64,000 nt of DNA, taken from NCBI RefSeq assembly GCF_031585635.1, contig NZ_CP134195.1, forward strand, positions 806,001 through 870,000, in the 5' to 3' direction. Origin of the DNA: Paraburkholderia sp. FT54. Lineage in GTDB: Bacteria; Pseudomonadota; Gammaproteobacteria; Burkholderiales; Burkholderiaceae. Numbering within the stretch: position 1 is the stretch's first letter; each line of letters opens with the position of its first letter. The notes beneath the pieces were generated by a model that saw only the letters and a program-made list of their open reading frames with translations, was not told where the DNA came from and did no database searches. A program made the translations under genes and the position numbers. This document shows positions 9,352-18,091 of this stretch, piece after piece.

Positions 9352-9418
9352 GCATGGGTATCCGATCATCGCACGTCAATAATCGGTACAACAGAAAGTT
9401 CTTTTGAAGGAGAGAGCG

Positions 9419-9724
9419 ATGCGTGAAGTCCGGATTTTCGAATTGGAACATGGCGAGCCCGCGGCGGCCTGGCGTGTCGCGCGTCCGTCGATCTTCAAGG
9501 TGATCTCGGGCGAGATCTGGCTGACGGTCGAAGGCGACAGCGAGGATTACTGGCTCGCTACCGGCGAGTCGGTCGAGTTGCCGCGCCGGGCGGTGGCGTG
9601 GGTCAGCGCTGGGCAGACCGGCGCGCGCTTTGCGCTGGCGAGCGGCTCCGAGCGCGCCGTCACGAAGCCGGTGCTGGGCTCGCCAGTGTTGAACTGGCTG
9701 CCGCGCTGGTTGGGTACGGTCTGA
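9419..9724 (+). CDS. DUF2917 family protein
   Basis: 101 residues from an ATG preceded by GAAGGAG. The compact beta-rich sequence (IFKVISGEIWLTVEGDSEDYWLATGESVELPRRAVAWVSA) matches the DUF2917 family, small proteins with a cupin-like strand pattern common in Burkholderia. No metal-binding histidines are seen and the function is unknown. It is transcribed divergently from the MocR-type regulator and shares with it the inverted repeat at 9323-9351, so it is the obvious candidate target of that regulator. Confidence 0.8.
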   Translation: MREVRIFELEHGEPAAAWRVARPSIFKVISGEIWLTVEGDSEDYWLATGESVELPRRAVAWVSAGQTGARFALASGSERAVTKPVLGSPVLNWLPRWLGTV

Positions 9725-9760
9725 CGAGTCGCCAAGGGTGTCAACCGGGTCCGCGTCACC

Positions 9761-11002
9761 TCACTTCAGCCCCGCAGCCTCATATTCGCCGATGTAGCGC
9801 GCGCGCGGCCGGATCAAGCGGCCGTCGCGCGTCTGTTCCATGGCGTGCGCAATCCAGCCGACCACCCGGCCGACCGCGAAGAGCGTGAAGGCGGCGCCGG
9901 GCGGCAACGCCAATACTCGCTCGATGGCGGCGAGCGCGAAGTCCACAGTCGGCTCCGCGCCGGTCGTGTCGCGCACCGTGCGCGCCAGTTGCAGCACTTC
10001 AGGCAACGGCGAACGCGCCGGCGCGCAGTCGGCGAGCATGGCCAACAGCAGCCGCGCCCGCGGGTCGCCGTCCGGATAAAGCTGATGACCGAAGCCCGAG
10101 AGCACCGGCCCATGCGCGCCATGTTCGAGGCGCGCGAGGCGGTTCGCCAGATAACGGTCGAGATCAGGGGCGCGCGACGCTTCTTCGAGCAGCGCGGCGA
10201 TGCGCACCGTCTCGCCGCCATGCCGCGGACCCGACAAGGCGGCGAGACCGCCCGCCACCGCGCCGAACAGGTGTGTCCCCGTCGACGTGATACAGCGCAC
10301 CGTGAAGGTCGAGGCATTCAATTCATGATCCGCGCAGGCCACGAGCGCCGCGCGCAGCAAGCCGGCCTGTTGCCGGTTACGTACATGCCACGCTAAAGCC
10401 AGTTGCCGGTGCAGCGGTTCGTTCGAGGGCGCCACCGAGATCATCGCGGCGGCCAGCAGCCGCATGACGGCGCAGGCCGTATCGAGCTGCGCATCGCGGC
10501 CGAGCGCCCACACCCGCGGCATTTGCGCCGCGGCGGCCGGCAACAGCACGAGCGCGCGATCGAGCGGCGTGCTGTCGCTCCACAGCTTGAGCCACGCCGC
10601 CCATTGAGCGGTGGCGAATGGCACGGCCGGCGCATCGGCGATCCGCCTTGCGCTGCATTCCCACAGCAGCGCCGCGATGTCCTCGAGCGATGCGCTTTGC
10701 GCCAGCTCCATCGCATCGTGCCCGCGATACAGGAGTCGCCCCTCGGCGACCAGTGTGATCGACGATTCGAGCACCGGCACGCCCCAGTCCAACACCTTCT
10801 GCGCGACCTTGCCCGCGCGCTTGCCGTCTTCCTTGCGACGCGCGAGGCGCCGTACTTCGCCAGCGTCGTAGAGACGATGCTTGCCCTGCGTATCCGGCGA
10901 CGAACTCAGCATGCCGCGGCTTACATACGCGTAGAGCGTGGGCAAGCTGATGCCGAGCGTGGCGGCGGCCTCAGCAGCGGTCAGGGAATTCGAGGTCGGC
11001 AT
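9761..11002 (-). CDS. Citrate synthase family protein with N-terminal helix-turn-helix
   Basis: 413 residues. Residues 1-60 form an excisionase/MerR-like DNA-binding domain (LTAAEAAATLGISLPTLYAYVSRGML, KHRLYDAGEVRRLARRKE). The rest is a citrate synthase fold with the catalytic residues in place: His in ADHELNAST, His in SGPRHGGE, and Asp in TVDFALAAI. This HTH-citrate synthase type is distinct from the housekeeping GltA and may be both enzyme and regulator. It is divergent from a CaiB/BaiF CoA transferase with 106 bases between them, suggesting a joint acyl-CoA pathway. Whether it condenses acetyl-CoA with oxaloacetate or another ketoacid cannot be told from sequence. Confidence 0.88.
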   Translation of the reverse strand: MPTSNSLTAAEAAATLGISLPTLYAYVSRGMLSSSPDTQGKHRLYDAGEVRRLARRKEDGKRAGKVAQKVLDWGVPVLESSITLVAEGRLLYRGHDAMELAQSASLEDIAALLWECSARRIADAPAVPFATAQWAAWLKLWSDSTPLDRALVLLPAAAAQMPRVWALGRDAQLDTACAVMRLLAAAMISVAPSNEPLHRQLALAWHVRNRQQAGLLRAALVACADHELNASTFTVRCITSTGTHLFGAVAGGLAALSGPRHGGETVRIAALLEEASRAPDLDRYLANRLARLEHGAHGPVLSGFGHQLYPDGDPRARLLLAMLADCAPARSPLPEVLQLARTVRDTTGAEPTVDFALAAIERVLALPPGAAFTLFAVGRVVGWIAHAMEQTRDGRLIRPRARYIGEYEAAGLK

Positions 11003-11108
11003 GAAAAAGTGTGGAAACCGAAGAAATCAATATATATTGATTATCATAATCAAGATTGATTGCGGCGTGGCGGAATTTTAGACTCGGTTCACTTCTTCCT
11101 GCTTTGCA

Positions 11109-12509
11109 ATGGACGCCATGACGCCTGAACTCGCTCTCAAACATATCTGGACGCTCGCTGGATGCGACCCGACCGCGCTGAGGTCCGTCACGCTGAGCGG
11201 CGTCGATCCGGGCTTGCCGTCGGTCTATCGGGTCGGCAGTCTGGCCTCCGCGAGCATCGCCGCGACCGGCCTTGCGGCCGCCGAATACTGGCGTTTGCGC
11301 ACGGGCCGCAGGCAGCATGTGACGGTGGAGATGCGGCGCGCGCTGGCGTCGTTTCGCAGCGAACGCTATTTGCGTGTCGACGACGGGCCGCCGCCCGCCT
11401 TGCGCGATCCGGTGACGGGTTTCTACGAGACGCGTGACGGCCGCTGGATTCAACTGCACACGAACTTCGCGCATCACTTGCAGGGTGTCTTGCAGGTGCT
11501 CGGCTGCGAGAACGATCCTGCTGCCGTGGCTGTCGCGATTCGCAGGTGGGACGGCGCGACGCTCGACCAGACGCTCGCTGACGCGGGCCTATGCGCGGCG
11601 TTGATTCGCACGCCCGACGAGTGGGCCGCGCTCGATCAGGCGAAAGCGATTGCGGGCTTGCCGCTCTTCGAGATCGAGCGCATCGGCGGCGCGCCGGTCG
11701 AGCCGCCACGCGAGGGCGGCGCGGATCGGCCGCTGGCGGGTGTGCGGGTGCTGGATCTGTCGCGCATCATTGCCGGGCCGGTGGCCGGACGGGCGCTCGC
11801 GCAGCACGGCGCGGACGTGTTGATGATCAACGGGCCGCATCTGCCGAATATCGCGCCGCTGGTGATCGACAACGGGCGCGGCAAGCGTTCGGCTCTCGCC
11901 GATCTGCGCGATGCGGCGGGACGCGAGATTTTGCGCGGCCTCGCCGGTGACGCCGACGTATTCCTGCAGGCATATCGCCCTGGGGCGCTGGCCGCGCGCG
12001 GTTTCGGTCCCGAGGAATTGGCGCGCGCGCGGCCGGGGATCGTCTACGTGTCGGTGTCGGCTTATGGGCACGAGGGGCCTTGGGCTCAACGACGCGGGTT
12101 CGACAGTCTGGTGCAGTCGGCGAGCGGAATTGCTTTTACTGAACGGCAGGCGGCGGGGTGGAACGAACCCAAGCATCTGCCGTGTCAGGCGCTGGATCAC
12201 GCGACCGGTTATCTGGCGGCTTTCGGCGCGATGGCCGCGCTGGCGCGGCGGGCCACCGAAGGCGGAAGCTGGCATGTGCGCGTCTCGCTCGCGCAAACGG
12301 GCCGCTGGCTGCAGTCGTTCGGACAGATTGCCGATGGCCGGAAAGCGCCCGATGTCACGCTCGACGATGTGGGCGATTGCCTTGCGACCGTCGAGTCGGA
12401 GTTTGGACGTGTGCTAGGGGTGCAGCCTGCCGAGACTTTGGACGAGACGCCCGCGTATTTCGCATTGCCGCCGACCCGAGTAGGCGCGCATGAAGCCAAG
12501 TGGGAGTGA
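11109..12509 (+). CDS. CaiB/BaiF-type (family III) CoA transferase
   Basis: 466 residues. The first 200 residues are a divergent half-domain and the second half is a canonical family III transferase core: GVRVLDLSRIIAGPVAGRALAQHGADV, ADVFLQAYRPGALAARGFG, PGIVYVSVSAYGHEGPWAQRRGFDSLVQSASGI. The enzyme would move CoA between carboxylic acids. The active-site Asp of the family probably lies in the first half-domain but could not be placed with confidence. Start ATG at 11109 or 11118; neither has a strong ribosome site. It is divergent from the HTH-citrate synthase. Confidence 0.88.
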   Translation: MDAMTPELALKHIWTLAGCDPTALRSVTLSGVDPGLPSVYRVGSLASASIAATGLAAAEYWRLRTGRRQHVTVEMRRALASFRSERYLRVDDGPPPALRDPVTGFYETRDGRWIQLHTNFAHHLQGVLQVLGCENDPAAVAVAIRRWDGATLDQTLADAGLCAALIRTPDEWAALDQAKAIAGLPLFEIERIGGAPVEPPREGGADRPLAGVRVLDLSRIIAGPVAGRALAQHGADVLMINGPHLPNIAPLVIDNGRGKRSALADLRDAAGREILRGLAGDADVFLQAYRPGALAARGFGPEELARARPGIVYVSVSAYGHEGPWAQRRGFDSLVQSASGIAFTERQAAGWNEPKHLPCQALDHATGYLAAFGAMAALARRATEGGSWHVRVSLAQTGRWLQSFGQIADGRKAPDVTLDDVGDCLATVESEFGRVLGVQPAETLDETPAYFALPPTRVGAHEAKWE

Positions 12510-12533
12510 AGGCATCAAGCTCTTGCGGCGACC

Positions 12534-12556
12534 TGTGCCGGGGCACAACCGGCACA
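12534..12556. repeat. Hairpin downstream of CoA transferase
   Basis: Perfect 8-bp inverted repeat TGTGCCGG / CCGGCACA with a 7-base loop, between the convergent CoA transferase and GntR genes. No T-run follows, so it may be a weak or factor-assisted terminator. Confidence 0.45.
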
Positions 12557-12601
12557 TCGCCTCGCGCACAGCGCAAAGCAAGAGAGCGGAGAGCTAACCA
12601 C

Positions 12602-13348
12602 CTACTTCCTCAACTCCGCCACGAAGTCATAGTAATCGTTGCGGCAGTACGTATCGGTCAATTCGATCGCCCGCTGATCGGCGGTGTAGCCCACACGCGT
12701 GATCAACAGCAGTGCCTCGTTCGGCGCGATACTCATCTGCTGCGCGATCTCCTCGCTCGCGTTCACCGCGCGAAAATGCTGCAACGCGCGGACAATGGTC
12801 AGTCCACGATTCTCCAGGTACGTGTACAGCGAATCGCCGATCGCCTGGGGATCGGGAATCACCGCGGCGGGAAAAGTGGAATTCTCGACCGCCATGACGA
12901 TGCCGTCGGCCATCCGCAAGCGTCGCAACCGCGTCACCGCCGCCGCCGGCGACAAGCCGAGCTGGATCACCTCGTCGCGATTGGCCGGCAGAATTTCGCG
13001 CGACAGCCACTTCGAACTCGGCGTGAAGCCCCGTCGCCGCAGCATTTCGCTAAAACTCGACAGACGCGACAGCGGATCTTCATAGCGCGGCGTGATGAAA
13101 CTGCCCGCGCCCTGCGTGCGTCGAATCAAACCCTGCTCGACCAGCAACGCGATCGCCTTGCGTGAAGTGATCCGCGACACACCGAGCGCGTCGGAGAGCA
13201 CACGCTCCGAGGGCAGCGCCTCGCCCGCGTTCCAGCGGTTCTCGTGGATGGCGGCACCAAGCTTGCGAGCCAGTTGCAGATATAGCGGCGTGTCGTTTTC
13301 CGGGTCCGGACGCAGATCGCGCCAGCGGTCTTCCGAGGCAGAGGTCAT
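12602..13348 (-). CDS. GntR family regulator, HutC/FarR subfamily (UTRA domain)
   Basis: 248 residues from the ATG; a GTG three codons upstream is also possible. The N-terminal winged helix is at residues 18-85 (PLYLQLARKLGAAIHENRW, ALPSERVLSDALGVSRITSRKAIALLVEQGLI, RTQGAGSFI). The C-terminal UTRA ligand domain spans 100-245 (SSFSEMLRRRGFTPSSKWL, YTYLENRGLTIVRALQHFRA, LLLITRVGYTADQRAIELTDTYCR). Family members respond to sugar phosphates, histidine intermediates or fatty acids. The ending resembles NagR-like repressors, but no amino-sugar genes are adjacent, so the ligand and targets are unknown. Confidence 0.88.
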   Translation of the reverse strand: MTSASEDRWRDLRPDPENDTPLYLQLARKLGAAIHENRWNAGEALPSERVLSDALGVSRITSRKAIALLVEQGLIRRTQGAGSFITPRYEDPLSRLSSFSEMLRRRGFTPSSKWLSREILPANRDEVIQLGLSPAAAVTRLRRLRMADGIVMAVENSTFPAAVIPDPQAIGDSLYTYLENRGLTIVRALQHFRAVNASEEIAQQMSIAPNEALLLITRVGYTADQRAIELTDTYCRNDYYDFVAELRK

Positions 13349-13537
13349 GGAGCTCACGCAAGAAGGGCAAGCGGCAATTCTATGACATCGGCGCGCCGTG
13401 TTATAGCGGGCTTTTGCCTGGTGCCCGATCGGACGACCATTGAACCGCTAAACTCGTCGCTATGATTTCGTGGCATGCGCCGCGCATTCGCTTGCGCAGC
13501 GCCATTGCCGACCATTGAGCCACTTCTAGGAGTCAGC

Positions 13538-14383
13538 ATGACGAGCGACATTGCAAGCGTAAGCCTGCCCGACGGCGAACGCATTCCAAAACTGGGGCAG
13601 GGCACCTGGGAGACGGGTGAAGTGCCGGCGCGGCGTGCCGCTGAAATCGACGCGCTGCGTTGCGGCATCGAACTCGGCATGACCTTGATCGATACGGCGG
13701 AAATGTACGGCGACGGCGCGACGGAATCGCTGCTCGGCGTTGCGCTCGCCGGGCTGCGCGACAAGCTGTTTCTGGTCAGCAAGGTGTATCCGCACAACGC
13801 CAGCCGGCGCGGCGTGATCGCGGCCTGCGAGCAGAGCCTCAAGCGTTTGAAAACGGATCGGCTCGATCTGTATCTGCTGCACTGGCGCGGCTCGGTGCCG
13901 CTCGCGGAAACGGTCGAGGGCTTCGAGGCGTTGCGGCGGGCGGGCAAGATCCGTCATTGGGGCGTCAGCAACTTCGATACCGAGGACATGGAGGAACTCG
14001 TCGCCACGCCCGGCGGCGATGCGTGCGTGACCAATCAGATTCTCTACAACGTGGCGCGCCGCGGGGCGGAGTTCGATCTGCTGCCGTGGCTCGCCGCGCG
14101 CAAGATGCCGGGCATGGCCTACAGCCCGGTCGATCATGCGCGTCTGCCGAAGCGCTCGCCGCTCGACGATATCGCCGACGCGCGCGGCGTCTCGGTGTTC
14201 CAGGTGGCGCTCGCGTGGGTATTGCTCCAGCCCGGCGTGTTTGCGATCCCGAAGGCGGCGCGCGTCGAGCATGTGCGCGACAACCATCGCGCATCGCAAC
14301 TGCAACTCGGTGCGGATGAACTGGCCGCGATCGACGCTTATTTCAAGCCACCGCGCGGCAAGCGTCCGCTTGAAATGCTGTAG
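13538..14383 (+). CDS. Aldo/keto reductase
   Basis: 281 residues from an ATG with TAGGAGT upstream. The (beta/alpha)8 reductase signature is complete: Asp and Tyr in LIDTAEMYGDGATE, Lys in FLVSKVYPHN and His in LYLLHWRGS form the catalytic tetrad, and the NADPH site is seen in FAIPKAARVEHVRDN. It reduces aldehydes or ketones with NADPH in the cytoplasm; the substrate cannot be predicted. The gene stands alone between a divergently oriented GntR regulator gene and a convergent secreted-protein gene. The UTRA regulator upstream could control it, but this is only proximity. Confidence 0.92.
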   Translation: MTSDIASVSLPDGERIPKLGQGTWETGEVPARRAAEIDALRCGIELGMTLIDTAEMYGDGATESLLGVALAGLRDKLFLVSKVYPHNASRRGVIAACEQSLKRLKTDRLDLYLLHWRGSVPLAETVEGFEALRRAGKIRHWGVSNFDTEDMEELVATPGGDACVTNQILYNVARRGAEFDLLPWLAARKMPGMAYSPVDHARLPKRSPLDDIADARGVSVFQVALAWVLLQPGVFAIPKAARVEHVRDNHRASQLQLGADELAAIDAYFKPPRGKRPLEML

Positions 14384-14405
14384 GCGCGGCGCGGCGCTCG
14401 CCTCA

Positions 14406-14897
14406 TCAATTGCAGCTGTGGTGCATGTGCACGGAACCGAGCACCGCGACTTCCGCGGGAGTGTGCTTGAGCGAATCGTCGTTGACCTGGGCGGCGTCCG
14501 CGACGAAATCGTCGACGATCGACGACACCTGCGTATTGCGCAGGCACAGCGACACACGCTGCGTCTCATTGGCCGGCAAGGCGGTGCGCTGACTGAGGAA
14601 CAGCACGCCGTACTGATAGCCGTGGATGATGCCGCGAATCGCGCCGATGCATTGGCCTTGCGCGACGTTATCGTTTTTTCGCTTGCAGGTTTGCGCGAGC
14701 GAATAGGCGGAGAAGGTGGGATCGACCGGAGGGGCGGCTTGCGACAGCGTCGGGGAGAGCGGCTGTGCCGCTGGCGCTGTTTGCGCCGGCTTTTGTACTG
14801 CCGTTTGCGCATGAGCGAGCGATGCGAGGCTGAGCGCGGCTGCCATCAACAGGCCGGTGGCCACGCGTGCCGCGGAGCGGGGGACGTCTGGTTGCAT
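14406..14897 (-). CDS. Secreted Rap1a/Tai-like protein
   Basis: 163 residues from MQPDV; an ATG five codons upstream is also in frame. A Sec signal peptide (LLMAAALSLASLAHAQ) is followed by a Pro/Gln/Ala linker. The mature part has the Rap1a/Tai pattern: Cys in LAQTCKRK, GQCIGAIRGIIHGYQYGV, then VSLCLRNTQVSSIVDDFVADA and a final Cys in HMHHSCN. That domain is known from immunity proteins against type VI secretion peptidoglycan amidases (Tae4-type) and from many orphan periplasmic proteins. No effector or secretion gene is next to it here, so an immunity role is unproven. Confidence 0.7.
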   Translation of the reverse strand: MQPDVPRSAARVATGLLMAAALSLASLAHAQTAVQKPAQTAPAAQPLSPTLSQAAPPVDPTFSAYSLAQTCKRKNDNVAQGQCIGAIRGIIHGYQYGVLFLSQRTALPANETQRVSLCLRNTQVSSIVDDFVADAAQVNDDSLKHTPAEVAVLGSVHMHHSCN

Positions 14898-15005
14898 GTT
14901 GTGCTGCCCCATATCGAACGTTGAATCTGATATGAGGCAATCGCTTCGGTTTGGTTCCGGTCACGCACGCTGAAAAACCACCCGAAAACGTTTCGGCGAT
15001 AAAAC

Positions 15006-15025
15006 GCGCGGCCTCGAAGCCGCGC
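15006..15025 (-). terminator. Probable terminator of the peptide ABC transporter operon
   Basis: Stem GCGCGGC/GCCGCGC with a 6-base loop, followed on the minus strand by GTTTTAT. It lies 20 bases beyond the stop of the ATPase gene, the last gene of the operon. Confidence 0.55.
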
Positions 15026-15044
15026 TGTTTCCCGTCACGCCGCG

Positions 15045-17228
15045 TTATTCGTTGCGCCCGGCGCTCTCGGGCGCGTTTTCCGAGCCGTTGCCAGGGACCT
15101 TGCCCGCGACCTTGCCCGCATCGTCGCGCGAAAGCGTTTGCAGCGCGCGCAATTCGTCGACGGGAATGTGACAGCGGATTCGATGCGCGGACGGCGCGGC
15201 AGCCTGGCCGTCGCCGGCATCGACGAACGGCGGATCCTGCTGTTCGCAGATCGCGCCGAGCTTGCGTGGGCAGCGTGTATGAAATACGCAGCCGGACGGC
15301 GGCGAAGCCGCGCTCGGCAAATCGCCGGACAAGCGGATGCGGGTCGCGCCACCATGACCATCGAGTGTCGGCACCGAGGACAGCAAGGCTTCCGTATAAG
15401 GATGATGCGGTCCCTCGAACACGGCCGCAGCCGGTCCGATTTCCAGCAGCCTGCCCAGATACAGCACGGCGATGCGGTCCGACAGATAGCGGACCACATG
15501 CAGATCGTGGGAGATGAAAAGATAACTGACGCCACGCTCGCGTTGCAGATCGACGAGCAGGTTCAGGATCGCGGCCTGTACGGAGACGTCGAGCGCGGAA
15601 GTCGGTTCGTCGCACACCACCACGCGCGGCTCGCCGGCGAACGCGCGGGCAATCGCCACACGCTGTTTGAGTCCGCCGGACAGTTGCCGCGTGCGCGAGC
15701 CGAGATAACGTTCCGGCAAGCGCACGGCGGCCGTCAGCGAGGCGAGCCGTTCGTCGATGGCCGGCCCGCGCAACGCGGTGAGACGCGAGAGCGCGCGACC
15801 GATCAACCGCTTCACCGAATGCGCCCGATTGAGCGCCGAGTCCGGGTTCTGAAACACGATCTGCAACGACTTGACCTGATCGTTGTTGCGTCGCGTGACG
15901 CGCGCGGCGAGCGGCGCGCCGTCGAGTTCGAGCACGCTGCCCGCATCGGGCGTGAGCAGGCCGAGCATCAGCTTGGCGAGCGTCGTCTTGCCGCTGCCCG
16001 ATTCGCCGACGAGGCCAAGCGTTTCGCCGCTGGCGAGATCGATCGAGACATTGTCGACCGCGCGCAGCGGGGCGCCGGACACGTGAAATGTCTTCGAGAG
16101 TTCTTTTGCGCGCAGCACGAGAGCACGAGCCTTGCCGTCGAGCAACGCGCCGTTGTGCTCGGGCAAGGCTTCCGCGCTGGCCCGCGGCAATTCGGTCGCG
16201 CGTTCGTGGTAGTGGCAGCGCGACATCTGATCGCCGCGCGCGGCGCTCACGCGATACGGCGGCGGTGCTTCACGGCGGCAGCGGTCGTCGGCGAGGCGGC
16301 AGCGGTCCGCGTAAATGCAGCCCTGTGTGACCGAACCCGGCAAGGGCAGACTCCCGGCGATCGTATCGAGCCGCTCGCTGTCTTTGCTGCGCCCGGCCGT
16401 GGGCAAACAGCGCAACAATCCGACCGTATAGGGATGGCGCGGCCGCGTGAAGACATCTTGCGTCGCGCCTTCTTCGACCAGTTTGCCCGCGTAAAGCACG
16501 CCGACGCGTTCGCACATCCGCCCGATCACCGCGAGGTTGTGGCTGATGAAGAGCACCGCCGTGCCGAGTTCCTTGCGCAATTGCGCGACGAGGTCGAGCA
16601 CTTCCGCTTCGACGGTCGCGTCGAGCCCGGTGGTCGGTTCGTCGAGAATCAGCAGCGCGGGGTTCGAGGCGAGCGCCATGGCGATCACCACGCGCTGCTG
16701 CATGCCGCCCGACAGTTGATGCGGATAACTCTCCATCACCCGCTCGGGCGATGCGATGCGTACACGCTGCAGCATCTCGTGCGTACGCCGCAAGGCTTCG
16801 TCGCGCGCGACGCCGGCGGCTTCGAACGCTTCGGAGACTTGCCGCGCGACCGTCAGCGACGGATTCAGCGCGCGCCCGGGATCCTGATAGACCATCGAAA
16901 TCGCATTCGCGCGCATGTGGCGCAATGCGTCGGCGTTGAGCTTCTGCACGTCCTCGCCGGCGATGACGACCTTGCCGGCCTTCACCTTGCCGTTGCGCGG
17001 CAGATAGCGCAGCGCCGCCATCGCGACCGTCGACTTGCCGCAGCCGGACTCGCCGACCAGACCGTACGCCTCGCCGCGCCGCACGCGAAACGAAATGTCC
17101 TGCAGCACTTCGCGATCGCGTCCGCGCATGCGGTACGTGACCGTCAGACCAACCACGGTCAGCGCGTCCGTGCGATCGCTCTTCGAGACGTCGAAGGCGG
17201 GGAACGAGGAGGGCGGCGGGCCGTTCAT
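15045..17228 (-). CDS. Fused two-domain ABC ATPase of dipeptide/oligopeptide transporter (DppD-DppF fusion)
   Basis: 727 residues holding two complete ATPases in one chain. The first has Walker A GESGCGKST, signature LSGGMQQR and Walker B LLILDEPTTGLD; the second has GESGSGKTT, LSGGLKQR and VVCDEPTSALD. Each half ends in the oligopeptide-ABC C-terminal cysteine cluster (QGCIYADRCRLADDRC; SGCVFHTRCPRKLGAICE). It powers the two permeases encoded just upstream, whose gene overlaps it by ATGA. The open frame runs further upstream in the permease region, but that part is a frame shadow; MNGPPPSS is the start. Confidence 0.93.
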   Translation of the reverse strand: MNGPPPSSFPAFDVSKSDRTDALTVVGLTVTYRMRGRDREVLQDISFRVRRGEAYGLVGESGCGKSTVAMAALRYLPRNGKVKAGKVVIAGEDVQKLNADALRHMRANAISMVYQDPGRALNPSLTVARQVSEAFEAAGVARDEALRRTHEMLQRVRIASPERVMESYPHQLSGGMQQRVVIAMALASNPALLILDEPTTGLDATVEAEVLDLVAQLRKELGTAVLFISHNLAVIGRMCERVGVLYAGKLVEEGATQDVFTRPRHPYTVGLLRCLPTAGRSKDSERLDTIAGSLPLPGSVTQGCIYADRCRLADDRCRREAPPPYRVSAARGDQMSRCHYHERATELPRASAEALPEHNGALLDGKARALVLRAKELSKTFHVSGAPLRAVDNVSIDLASGETLGLVGESGSGKTTLAKLMLGLLTPDAGSVLELDGAPLAARVTRRNNDQVKSLQIVFQNPDSALNRAHSVKRLIGRALSRLTALRGPAIDERLASLTAAVRLPERYLGSRTRQLSGGLKQRVAIARAFAGEPRVVVCDEPTSALDVSVQAAILNLLVDLQRERGVSYLFISHDLHVVRYLSDRIAVLYLGRLLEIGPAAAVFEGPHHPYTEALLSSVPTLDGHGGATRIRLSGDLPSAASPPSGCVFHTRCPRKLGAICEQQDPPFVDAGDGQAAAPSAHRIRCHIPVDELRALQTLSRDDAGKVAGKVPGNGSENAPESAGRNE

Positions 17229-18091
17229 CGGTCGAGCACGCCTTGCACGCTGTCGGCGATCAGATTCACGCCGACCACCAGGCTGGCAATCGCGCCGGCC
17301 GCGAACACCACGGTCCACCACGCGCCGCCCGCCATCAGCGTGTACGACTCGGACAGCGCGAGACCCCAGTCGGCGGACGGCGGCTGAATGCCGAAGCCGA
17401 GAAACGACAACGTGGCGACCGCGAAGATCGCGTAACCGAGTCGCACGGTCGCTTCGACGATGATGGGCGGCAGCACGTTCGGCAGAATCTCGGCGAACAT
17501 GATATAGGGGGCGCGTTCGCCGCGCAGTTGCGCCGCGGCGACGTAGTCGAGATGCCGTTCGGCGAACACGGCGGCGCGCACGGTGCGCGCGGTGATCGGC
17601 GTGAAGGTGATGCCGATCACGAGGATCACGGTGAAATTCGACGCACCCACTGCGGCCAGCGCGAGCAGCGCGACGATCACGAGCGGCAGCGCGAGCACGG
17701 CGTCGATGGCGCGTCCGACTACGTTGTCGACCCAGCCTTCGAAATAGCCGACGATCAACCCCAGCGCGGTGCCCGCAATCGTGCCGAGCAAGGTTGCGAG
17801 CGGCGCGATGGTGAGAATGTCGCGCGCGCCGACGATCACGCGCGAGAACACGTCGCGGCCGAGCTGGTCGGTGCCGAACCAATGCGTGCTGTCGGGCGGC
17901 GTTAGCGAATTGAGTGGATCGGACGCGTACGGATCGATGCGTACGATCCATTGCCCGGCAATGGCGCAGACGATCCACCACGCGACGATCACCACGCCCA
18001 CCACGAAGGTAGGTGAGCGCAGCAGCGCGCGCAACTGGTCGAAGCGCGGCTCGACAGCCGCGCGTGGAGTCGGCGGAACGATGGTGCTCAT
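17225..18091 (-). CDS. Peptide ABC transporter permease, DppC-like
   Basis: 288 residues with about six membrane helices. An N-terminal helix (FVVGVVIVAWWIVCAIAG) is followed by the periplasmic FGTDQLGRDVFSRVIVGAR segment diagnostic of the DppC/OppC half, and by the EAA-loop-like YVAAAQLRGERAPYIMFAEI that contacts the ATPase. It forms the inner-membrane channel with the permease encoded upstream. Its start and stop overlap the neighbouring genes by ATGA at both ends, showing tight translational coupling. Confidence 0.93.
   Translation of the reverse strand: MSTIVPPTPRAAVEPRFDQLRALLRSPTFVVGVVIVAWWIVCAIAGQWIVRIDPYASDPLNSLTPPDSTHWFGTDQLGRDVFSRVIVGARDILTIAPLATLLGTIAGTALGLIVGYFEGWVDNVVGRAIDAVLALPLVIVALLALAAVGASNFTVILVIGITFTPITARTVRAAVFAERHLDYVAAAQLRGERAPYIMFAEILPNVLPPIIVEATVRLGYAIFAVATLSFLGFGIQPPSADWGLALSESYTLMAGGAWWTVVFAAGAIASLVVGVNLIADSVQGVLDR

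Noticed and set aside
15138..17387. 749-codon plus-strand open frame
   Set aside because: Antisense shadow of the fused ABC ATPase gene.
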